Assembly: GCA_016194825.1 (NCBI GenBank)
Contig: JACQAR010000096.1
Span: forward strand, 1 to 10,164
Direction: 5' to 3'
Length of the DNA: 10,164 nucleotides
Source: Chlamydiia bacterium
GTDB lineage: Bacteria; Chlamydiota; Chlamydiia; Chlamydiales; SM23-39
Shown here: piece after piece, positions 1-4,606 of the stretch
Layout of the letters: every line of letters begins with the position of its first letter
Numbering within the stretch: the first letter of the stretch is position 1
Position numbers and translations under genes: made by a program
The notes under the pieces: model-generated
Database searches by the model: none
Seen by the model: the letters and a program-made list of their open reading frames with translations, nothing else
Told to the model about the DNA's origin: nothing

Positions 1-1
1 C

Positions 2-379
2 CCTGGGCTTCTCTCGGAACTGGAATTTGGCGAAAAATATTCAAAATTTCCTCTAGAAAATGATGCGCTTGAGCCGCATTTTGATGACGATCTATCGGAT
101 GTCTCCCCTTTTTATCGCCTACAGCTAGGGCCTCTGTATAAACAACAGCTGCAACAGCGGCTCATGACCTACCAGCCCTATCTAGAAAAGTTGAAAAGGA
201 ATGCGGCCGCACGGATTTCAGCGAACAAACCCTATCAAAATTTTCTTAAAGAAGTGCAAAAAAAGAATTACGACTCAGAACCTGTGGAGGTCTTTGGGCA
301 GGCCGATCTACAGCTAGTCGAAGCCATGAACGTGATGAAAGATTATATTTTTCTTTCGGCGCTCGATGAAATGCGCTAA
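2..379 (+). CDS. Tail-specific protease (Prc/Tsp family), C-terminal part only
   Basis: The reading frame is open from the window edge to TAA at 377-379, so this is the last ~125 residues of a longer protein. The visible part has no PDZ domain and no Ser/Lys catalytic dyad; those would lie upstream. The assignment rests on the C-terminal domain typical of Prc/Tsp proteases. It starts with PGLLSELEFGEK and an acidic proline-containing stretch, continues with a charged helix ending in RISANKPYQNFLKEV (compare the RIxxDPEFQ segment of E. coli Prc), and ends with a helix containing LQLVEAMNVMKDYIFL (compare the ETVNIALDL end of Prc). Family members are periplasmic processing enzymes that cut proteins near their C termini; the chlamydial homologue is CT441. 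gltX begins 12 bases after the stop, consistent with co-transcription. The identification is by pattern memory on a partial sequence. An unrelated helical C terminus is possible but less likely. Confidence 0.72.
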   Translation, partial: PGLLSELEFGEKYSKFPLENDALEPHFDDDLSDVSPFYRLQLGPLYKQQLQQRLMTYQPYLEKLKRNAAARISANKPYQNFLKEVQKKNYDSEPVEVFGQADLQLVEAMNVMKDYIFLSALDEMR

Positions 380-391
380 AATAAGCGCGTT

Positions 392-1906
392 ATGAACCAA
401 GTTCGCGTTCGGATTGCACCATCTCCTACAGGAGATCCCCATGTGGGCACTGCCTACATCGCTCTATTCAATTTGATTTTTGCCCACCATTTTAAAGGCA
501 AATTCATCCTCCGGATTGAAGATACAGACCAAACGAGAAGCCGTCCTGAGTATGAAAAAAACATCATCGATGCACTCCACTGGTGCAATATTGAATGGGA
601 TGAAGGCCCTGATGTGGGGGGCCCCCATGCACCCTATCGCCAATCCGAGCGAACGGAAATTTACCGGAAACATGCCTACGAGCTCATCGAGCGAGGGCAT
701 GCCTACAAATGCTTTTGCACTGCAGAAGAGCTCGCAGAAATGCGAGAACTCGCCGCCAAGCAAGGCAAGCGGGTCGGCTACGATCGGCGCCATAGGAACC
801 TGAGTCCCCAAGAGATCAAAGAACGAGAAGCAGCAGGCCAGCCCTATGTGATCCGCCTGAAAGTGCCTTTGAGCGGAGAATGCATCTATGAAGATGCCAT
901 CAAAGGGCGTACCACAGCGCCTTGGGCCGATATCGACGACCAGGTACTCCTCAAATCAGACGGCTTTCCTACTTATCATCTCGCCAATGTCGTCGACGAT
1001 CGGCTGATGCAGATCTCCCATGTCATCCGAGGGGATGAGTGGATGAGCTCGACTCCCAAACACATTTTGCTCTATGAGTCTTTTGGCTGGAAACCTCCGA
1101 TCTTCATGCATATGCCTCTGCTTCTGGGCAAAGATGGGAAAAAGCTCTCCAAGCGAAAAAACCCTACCTCGATTTTCTATTTCCGAGATAGCGGGTATCT
1201 CCCCGAAGCCCTGATCAATTTCTTGACACTGATGGGCTATAGCATGCCCAACGACCGAGAAATCTACACTCTCGATGAGATCGTCCGCGATTTTGATCCA
1301 AAGCGCATTGGCACCTCGGGCGCCTTCTTTGATATCCAAAAGCTCAACTGGGTCAATCAGAAAAAAATCATCGAGACTATTTCAGAGCAATCGCTCTGGG
1401 ACCGGCTCGTCGAATGGCGTTTCAATGAAGGCTTCATGCGAAAATTGATGCCGCTGGTGCACACCCGCATCAAGACCTTTGCCGATTTCATGCAGCTGTG
1501 CGATTTCTTCTTCATCAACGATCTCAAACACACTCCAGAGCTGCTGTGCGGTAAACACAGCTCTCCCGAAGCGATGAGCTGCATGCTTCAGGCGATCATT
1601 TGGAGCCTCGATGAACAGGAAGATTGGTCGGGAGCTGCGCTGGAAAAAGCATCTCATGAAGTCGCAGAGAGTTTCGGCGTACACCACAAGAAAGTGCTCA
1701 TCCCTGCCCTTTTTGCCACTATCATGGGCAAGCTTCAAGGCCCGCCTCTTTACGATTCAGTGACCCTGTTAGGCAAAGACCGCACACGCGTCCGTCTCAT
1801 GCAGGCCATTGAGAGTCTGGGCAGCATTTCGAATAAAAAGATGGACCTACTCAAAAAATGCTGGGAGAAGAAAAACTGTCGAGAACTTGTAGCTCAATCG
1901 AGCTGA
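392..1906 (+). CDS. gltX: Glutamyl-tRNA synthetase (GluRS)
   Basis: Class I aminoacyl-tRNA synthetase that charges tRNA-Glu with glutamate in the cytoplasm. The 504-residue length is normal for bacterial GluRS. The N terminus carries RIAPSPTGDPHVGT, with the HIGH-type signature at residues 17-20 (HVGT). The KMSKS-type loop is GKDGKKLSKRK, with KLSKR at 251-255. HVIRGDEWMSSTPKH and the region around GTSGAFFDIQKLNWVNQ are also typical. A CFC pair followed by YDRRH resembles the zinc-binding knob of some GluRS, with His in place of the last Cys. Known chlamydiae lack GlnRS and use GatCAB, so this enzyme probably also misacylates tRNA-Gln; that is inference. The ATG at 392 gives the canonical N terminus but has no clear Shine-Dalgarno. 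A small GCGCT/AGCGC hairpin (373-388) spans the upstream stop codon. The 3' end overlaps a minus-strand small gene by 13 bases. Confidence 0.97.
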   Translation: MNQVRVRIAPSPTGDPHVGTAYIALFNLIFAHHFKGKFILRIEDTDQTRSRPEYEKNIIDALHWCNIEWDEGPDVGGPHAPYRQSERTEIYRKHAYELIERGHAYKCFCTAEELAEMRELAAKQGKRVGYDRRHRNLSPQEIKEREAAGQPYVIRLKVPLSGECIYEDAIKGRTTAPWADIDDQVLLKSDGFPTYHLANVVDDRLMQISHVIRGDEWMSSTPKHILLYESFGWKPPIFMHMPLLLGKDGKKLSKRKNPTSIFYFRDSGYLPEALINFLTLMGYSMPNDREIYTLDEIVRDFDPKRIGTSGAFFDIQKLNWVNQKKIIETISEQSLWDRLVEWRFNEGFMRKLMPLVHTRIKTFADFMQLCDFFFINDLKHTPELLCGKHSSPEAMSCMLQAIIWSLDEQEDWSGAALEKASHEVAESFGVHHKKVLIPALFATIMGKLQGPPLYDSVTLLGKDRTRVRLMQAIESLGSISNKKMDLLKKCWEKKNCRELVAQSS

Positions 1907-2028
1907 GGCGTCTCATCGCTACTCTCGATTTGCGATTTCGAAATCACGTAGTGGCGATTGCCGTTGGCCCCTTCTTCACAGGAGGTCAACAGAGACAAGC
2001 AAACGAGAGCCAGACACAACAGTTTCAT
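1894..2028 (-). CDS. Small lipoprotein, 44 residues, unknown function
   Basis: A short minus-strand reading frame with full expression signals. The N terminus MKLLCLALVCLSLLTSC is a textbook lipoprotein signal: Lys at position 2, a hydrophobic stretch, and the lipobox Leu-Thr-Ser-Cys with the acylated Cys at residue 17. The mature part would be only 28 residues, polar and acidic (starting CEEGANGNRHYVISK), with no second cysteine. The ATG is preceded by AAGGA (2036-2040) with a 7-base spacer. Upstream on the same strand is a -35/-10 pair, TTTACT and TAAAAT, 17 bases apart. Residues +2 and +3 are Glu rather than Asp, so sorting to the outer membrane is plausible. The gene ends inside the last codons of gltX (opposite strand, 13-base overlap) and is divergent from cysJ, 37 bases away. 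I do not recognise a family. It is not obviously OmcA, which is cysteine-rich. The codon pattern alone is too short to prove coding. Confidence 0.6.
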   Translation of the reverse strand: MKLLCLALVCLSLLTSCEEGANGNRHYVISKSQIESSDETPQLD

Positions 2029-2048
2029 GCACCAATCCTTGTGACTTT

Positions 2049-2077
2049 ATTTTATCTGATTTGCCATGTTTAGTAAA
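2049..2077 (-). promoter_or_regulatory. Candidate promoter of the small lipoprotein gene
   Basis: Reading on the minus strand, TTTACT (2072-2077) and TAAAAT (2049-2054) are separated by 17 bases, matching 4/6 and 5/6 of the sigma-70 consensus. Transcription would start near 2042, giving a leader of about 14 bases that contains the AAGGA ribosome site. The -35 lies inside the first codons of cysJ, so transcription of the two divergent genes could interfere. Confidence 0.4.
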
Positions 2078-3115
2078 ACGCATCCCTATTTTGCCCGTAT
2101 CCAGAAGCGGATCCTTCTCACTGCTTCTCCCTCTACAAAAAAGACCTATCACATTGAATTAGAAATTGAAGGAGAGCGCCTTCCTTTTAAAGTCGGCGAT
2201 AGCATTGCCGTCTGTGCCCAAAACGATCCCGAAGAAGTGGCCCAAATCTTACGCTATGTAAATCCCAGCGATACACTCCGAGAATTTTTGCTCCATAAGG
2301 CCAACATCAGCCGTGTTACAGGATCCTTTCTCAAGACCTATGCCCCTCACATGGCGCCCGAGAACCTCAATGACTTTCTCCACAGTCACACCCTGCTCGA
2401 TCTATTTCGGCTTTACAAGCTGGAAGTCTCCGCCGAAATTCTCGAGCACTCACTTCTACCGCTCTTGCCACGCTTCTATTCCATTGCCAACTCCCCCAAA
2501 GTTTTCCCGAACGAGGTCCACCTTACAGTGGCTTATGTTGAGTATATGGCCCATGGCCATAAGCGGCGCGGCGTCGGGAGTCATTTCCTCTGTGATCTCG
2601 CCCAACCCCACACCACTCCCATCCCCATTTATGTCCAGCCCTCGCATGGCTTTACAGTCCCTGCTGACCCAAATGCCTCGATCATTCTCGTTGGCCCAGG
2701 TACCGGCATAGCTCCTTTCCGCGCGTTTCTCCAAGAGCGCATGGCCACCCACGCCCCGGGACGCAACTGGCTCTTTTTTGGCGAACGGCACCGCGCCACC
2801 GATTTTCTCTATGGCGACTACTTGCTCGCGCTCGAAAAGCAAGAACGGCTCCGGCTTGATCTCGCCTTTTCGCGTGATGGGGCGCAAAAAATCTATGTGC
2901 AACACAAGATGTACGAACAGCGCAAGAGCCTTTGGAACTGGCTAGAAAACAGCGCCTATTTTTATCTCTGCGGCGACGCGGAAGAAATGGCCAAAGATGT
3001 AGAGGCCATGCTCCGCACCATTGCCTCGGAAGAAGGACAGATGACTCCTGAAGAAGCCCGGCACTGGCTGAAGAAACTGCGCCAGGAAAAGCGCTTCTTA
3101 GCTGATGTGTATTAA
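2066..3115 (+). CDS. cysJ: CysJ-like NADPH-dependent flavoprotein reductase (FAD/NADPH domains only)
   Basis: A diflavin-reductase-type protein of 349 residues, annotated in chlamydiae as sulfite reductase flavoprotein. Visible motifs in order are RFYSIANS (136-143) for FAD binding, GVGSHFL from about 169 (FAD pyrophosphate), GPGTGIAPFR (210-219) for NADPH, WLFFGERHRATDFLYGDYL, AFSRD and KIYVQHKM for the NADPH 2'-phosphate and ribose, YLCGDAEEMAKDVEAML (Cys302), and the terminal RFLADVY, whose last Tyr should stack on the flavin. The N-terminal FMN (flavodoxin) domain of the ~600-residue E. coli CysJ is absent, which is also how I remember the chlamydial protein. No haemoprotein subunit CysI is encoded in this window, so the electron acceptor is unknown and sulfite may not be the substrate. 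The ATG at 2066 gives the natural N terminus; no strong ribosome site is visible. Confidence 0.9.
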   Translation: MFSKTHPYFARIQKRILLTASPSTKKTYHIELEIEGERLPFKVGDSIAVCAQNDPEEVAQILRYVNPSDTLREFLLHKANISRVTGSFLKTYAPHMAPENLNDFLHSHTLLDLFRLYKLEVSAEILEHSLLPLLPRFYSIANSPKVFPNEVHLTVAYVEYMAHGHKRRGVGSHFLCDLAQPHTTPIPIYVQPSHGFTVPADPNASIILVGPGTGIAPFRAFLQERMATHAPGRNWLFFGERHRATDFLYGDYLLALEKQERLRLDLAFSRDGAQKIYVQHKMYEQRKSLWNWLENSAYFYLCGDAEEMAKDVEAMLRTIASEEGQMTPEEARHWLKKLRQEKRFLADVY

Positions 3116-3145
3116 CCTTCTAGAATACAATATTATACACATTAA

Positions 3146-3175
3146 TTGACAGGGCGGTATACTAAATGGTATACT
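3146..3175 (+). promoter_or_regulatory. Promoter and operator-like repeat of the toxin-antitoxin pair
   Basis: A perfect -35, TTGACA (3146-3151), is followed after 18 bases by TATACT (3170-3175). GGTATACT occurs twice, at 3156-3163 and 3168-3175, as direct repeats 12 bases apart, each with the palindromic core GTATAC. One copy lies in the spacer and the other covers the -10. This arrangement suits autorepression by a dimeric ribbon-helix-helix antitoxin alone or in complex with its toxin, as in many such modules. Transcription would start about 3182, about 14 bases before the ATG at 3196. Confidence 0.65.
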
Positions 3176-3195
3176 GTAGTACAAAGAGGCTCAAA

Positions 3196-3441
3196 ATGGC
3201 AATTCAGGCGAAAATTTCAGAAAAATCCAAAAAGGTCGTCCAAGAAATTATCAAAGAAACTGGCGAGAGTCAGATCGCGGTGATTGAACATGCAGTATTA
3301 GCATATCATCGAGAATGGCGCATGCATAAAATTAATGCAGCCTATTCTAAATACCGCAAAAATGAACAGGCCTGGAAAGAAGAAAGAAAAGAGCGCTCTA
3401 TCCTTGAACAAACATCAGAAGATGGGTTTGAAGATGCTTGA
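3196..3441 (+). CDS. MazE-like ribbon-helix-helix antitoxin
   Basis: An 81-residue protein likely to bind DNA as a dimer and neutralise the MazF toxin encoded immediately downstream. The N-terminal ~45 residues fit a ribbon-helix-helix fold: a short strand (AIQAKISEK), then helix KKVVQEIIKETGES, turn, helix QIAVIEHAVLAYHREW. The C-terminal part is charged and helical and ends SEDGFEDA, like the toxin-binding tails of antitoxins that precede MazF genes. The start was set at 3196 because AAGAGG (3184-3189) lies 6 bases upstream. An in-frame ATG at 3166 falls between the -35 and -10 of the apparent promoter and is rejected. The stop TGA overlaps the toxin start by 8 bases (ATGCTTGA), implying translational coupling. 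Its DNA is visibly richer in A+T than neighbouring genes, which suggests acquisition by transfer. The RHH assignment is by pattern, not by alignment. Confidence 0.78.
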   Translation: MAIQAKISEKSKKVVQEIIKETGESQIAVIEHAVLAYHREWRMHKINAAYSKYRKNEQAWKEERKERSILEQTSEDGFEDA

Positions 3442-3793
3442 AATCCTAAGAGGGGATATTTGGTTATTTGATCCCGATCCCATTCGAGGCAAAGAAGTGG
3501 GAACAAAGTTAAGGCCGGTTCTTATCATGTCCAATGACTCTTTTAACAATGGACCGGCAGGGCTTTTAATCATTGTGCCTCTGACAACAAAAGAAAAAAA
3601 GATCCCATGTCATGTGCTCATCACGCCGAAAGATGGCGGGGTAAAAGAAGCATGTTTCGCTATGAGCGAACAGCTACGATCTATTAGCAAAGAACGCTTG
3701 ATTACAAAGTGGGGGCACATGAATAACAAGAAAGTAATCAGGCAAATAGGCGAGTGGATTGGCAGCCTTTTATCGCTAGATGAATATTATTAA
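3434..3793 (+). CDS. mazF: MazF/PemK-family endoribonuclease toxin
   Basis: A 119-residue toxin of the MazF (PemK/CcdB-fold) family, sequence-specific mRNA interferases. Family signatures are clear: LRGDIWLFDPDPIRGKE at the N terminus (RGD 6-8), TKLRPVLIMSND (Arg27-Pro28, the conserved RP), IIVPLTT with Thr51 in the catalytic position, a MSEQLRSISKERL segment, and a final amphipathic helix around IRQIGEWIGSLL. The Arg and Thr thought to catalyse cleavage are present and nothing is truncated, so the toxin appears active. The ATG at 3434 gives the standard N terminus and overlaps the antitoxin stop. Another in-frame ATG at 3422 would add only four residues. It would be regulated through the promoter ahead of the antitoxin. 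A terminator-like hairpin follows about 40 bases after the stop. The RNA target sequence cannot be predicted from this. Confidence 0.93.
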   Translation: MLEILRGDIWLFDPDPIRGKEVGTKLRPVLIMSNDSFNNGPAGLLIIVPLTTKEKKIPCHVLITPKDGGVKEACFAMSEQLRSISKERLITKWGHMNNKKVIRQIGEWIGSLLSLDEYY

Positions 3794-3812
3794 CCTCTGA
3801 ACCTATCTATCC

Positions 3813-3985
3813 TATACTGAGAGAGATTCAAAAATCGGGAGATGCCAAGGAGGCGCCCCGATTTTGAGCCAGGCGAAGCCGGCGCCGAAGCAGCTCAACT
3901 TGAATAAGTTGAGCGATGCAGACGGGCTCAAAAGCGGTGGCTATCCGACGCCGGCAGAACCGATTTTTGAATCACGATCAGTATA
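3813..3985. mobile_element. MITE-like element with 26-bp terminal inverted repeats (Correia/IS630 style)
   Basis: The 26 bases at 3813-3838 and 3960-3985 are inverted copies matching at 23 of 26 positions. The tips read TATACTGA and the inner 14 bases, GATTCAAAAATCGG, are identical. Each end finishes in TA, which would fit the TA target duplication of IS630/Tc1-mariner transposition. Total length (173 bp), repeat length and tip resemble Neisseria Correia elements in style, though I do not claim homology. The interior is also strongly paired: TTTTGAGCC (3862-3870) with GGCTCAAAA (3925-3933), and a perfect 9-bp hairpin GCTCAACTT/AAGTTGAGC with a 4-base loop (3893-3914). No transposase is encoded. 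The right end lies inside ispF and contributes its last 14 codons and stop; the left end starts 20 bases after the mazF stop. Alternatives are a large bidirectional terminator or a structured RNA. Copy number in the genome would decide. Confidence 0.6.
3831..3865. terminator. Probable bidirectional intrinsic terminator between mazF and ispF
   Basis: AAAATCGGG (3831-3839) pairs with CCCGATTTT (3857-3865) around a 17-base loop. The stem ends in T-runs on both strands, so it could stop mazF transcripts rightward and ispF transcripts leftward. It lies within the MITE-like element. The left half of the stem can pair instead with the element's right end (3960-3973), so two structures compete. Confidence 0.5.
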
Positions 3986-4480
3986 CATTTCCACCGTCGT
4001 GATCATCGCGAAAGACTGAAGACCATCTCCGCAACCAAAATCGGTGAGACCGTCGCCAGAAATGACCGTGATGCCCACCGCCTTTGTGTCCAGATGGCAG
4101 AGCCGTGCGATTTTTTCCTGCATCGCGTGGAGCTTTTCTTCAAAGCGAGGACGCTGCCCTTCTATCGTAATCGATATATGGACGATCTTCTGAGGCTTGA
4201 GGCTCTGTAATGCCCGTTCCAAATAGACTGCGGAATCGGTAATGCCGTCTTTGCGACATAAATCGCGCGCAATTCCATCTAAAATCGGAGTGCCAGAGAG
4301 CGAAGTGATCGCATGGCACATGGCATGAAATACAATATCTCCATCCGATTCCGCATCTAGCCCAGGCGCCCCTTCAAAAATGATTCCACCTACAACACAA
4401 GGCTTCGAAGAATCTGCAGGCAAAAAGCGACGGCTGGCTTGACCGAGTCCGGTCCGATAAATAGGGAAAACTTGTTGCAT
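3941..4480 (-). CDS. ispF: 2-C-methyl-D-erythritol 2,4-cyclodiphosphate synthase (IspF), divergent
   Basis: IspF makes the cyclodiphosphate intermediate of the MEP isoprenoid pathway, needed for undecaprenyl phosphate. The 179-residue product matches the chlamydial IspF pattern: FPIYRTGLGQ, KPCVVGGIIFEGAPGLDAESDGDIVFHAM, and a C-terminal SGDGLTDFGCGDGLQSF corresponding to the usual TTTEKLGFTGRGEG region. In the family the first loop reads GxDxH, whose Asp and His bind the catalytic metal. Here it reads GQASRRF (Ala and Arg), so two of three metal ligands are missing; the third His (in DIVFHAM) remains. The last 14 residues, starting YTDRDSKIG, come from a repeat element. The start was placed at 4480, where homology begins. 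In-frame starts up to 4585 would add a tail unlike the family and overlap the murA control region. No ribosome site is visible, and a -10 element ends 7 bases upstream, suggesting a nearly leaderless mRNA. Confidence 0.88.
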   Translation of the reverse strand: MQQVFPIYRTGLGQASRRFLPADSSKPCVVGGIIFEGAPGLDAESDGDIVFHAMCHAITSLSGTPILDGIARDLCRKDGITDSAVYLERALQSLKPQKIVHISITIEGQRPRFEEKLHAMQEKIARLCHLDTKAVGITVISGDGLTDFGCGDGLQSFAMITTVEMYTDRDSKIGSAGVG

Positions 4481-4487
4481 GCGGTTC

Positions 4488-4496
4488 AGTATAACA
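4488..4496 (-). promoter_or_regulatory. Extended -10 promoter element of ispF
   Basis: On the minus strand TGT-TATACT is an extended -10 element. Only 7 bases separate the hexamer from the ATG at 4480, so transcription would begin at or next to the start codon. I see no good -35. The 8-mer TATACTGA here also forms the tips of the repeat element at the other end of the gene, probably by coincidence of the -10 hexamer. Confidence 0.4.
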
Positions 4497-4510
4497 CAAT
4501 GTCTAAATCT

Positions 4511-4541
4511 CTGGGGATAGGCAAAGTTGAACCTATCCCAG
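4511..4541. promoter_or_regulatory. Inverted repeat in the ispF-murA divergent spacer
   Basis: GGGATAGG (4514-4521) and CCTATCCC (4532-4539) form a perfect 8-bp inverted repeat with a 10-base centre. Allowing one bulged G it extends to 10 bp. It lies upstream of the apparent promoters of both ispF and murA, so it may be a binding site for a shared regulator. It has no T-run, so it is not a standard terminator. The role is inference. Confidence 0.4.
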
Positions 4542-4570
4542 TAAAAGGTTTCAGTCGATTTTGCGGTTCT

Positions 4571-4598
4571 TTTACCAAAATTCAAATTGATATATACT
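4571..4598 (+). promoter_or_regulatory. Candidate promoter of murA
   Basis: TTTACC (4571-4576) and TATACT (4593-4598) are 16 bases apart and match 4/6 and 5/6 of the sigma-70 consensus. The -10 ends 8 bases before the murA ATG, so the transcript would have almost no leader, like the divergent ispF transcript. Confidence 0.4.
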
Positions 4599-4606
4599 CG
4601 CCGACA

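Noticed and set aside
464..1738. Several long minus-strand open frames opposite gltX
   Set aside because: They mirror a clearly conserved gltX, overlap one another, and show no domain, ribosome site or family-like composition.
1858..2073. Plus-strand 71-codon frame between gltX and cysJ
   Set aside because: It starts inside gltX in another frame, has no ribosome site, and is antisense to the better supported lipoprotein gene.
3166..3195. Antitoxin start at the ATG at 3166
   Set aside because: This codon lies between the -35 and -10 of the apparent promoter. The ATG at 3196 has AAGAGG at proper spacing.
3335..3433. mazF extended upstream to the ATG at 3335
   Set aside because: The extension is the antitoxin gene read in another frame. 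MazF proteins start just before the RGDIW motif, at 3434.
3813..3985. A tRNA, tmRNA or known riboswitch in the structured mazF-ispF spacer
   Set aside because: There is no cloverleaf, no CCA end and no motif of a known RNA class. The ends are better explained as terminal inverted repeats.
4481..4585. N-terminal extension of ispF to an ATG at 4585
   Set aside because: The extra 35 residues do not resemble IspF and lie over the divergent control region. The chlamydial-type N terminus begins at 4480.
4439..4606. Upstream in-frame extension of murA (starts at 4439 or 4499)
   Set aside because: MurA homology begins at 4607. The extension would cross the ispF start and both promoters and has no family-like sequence.
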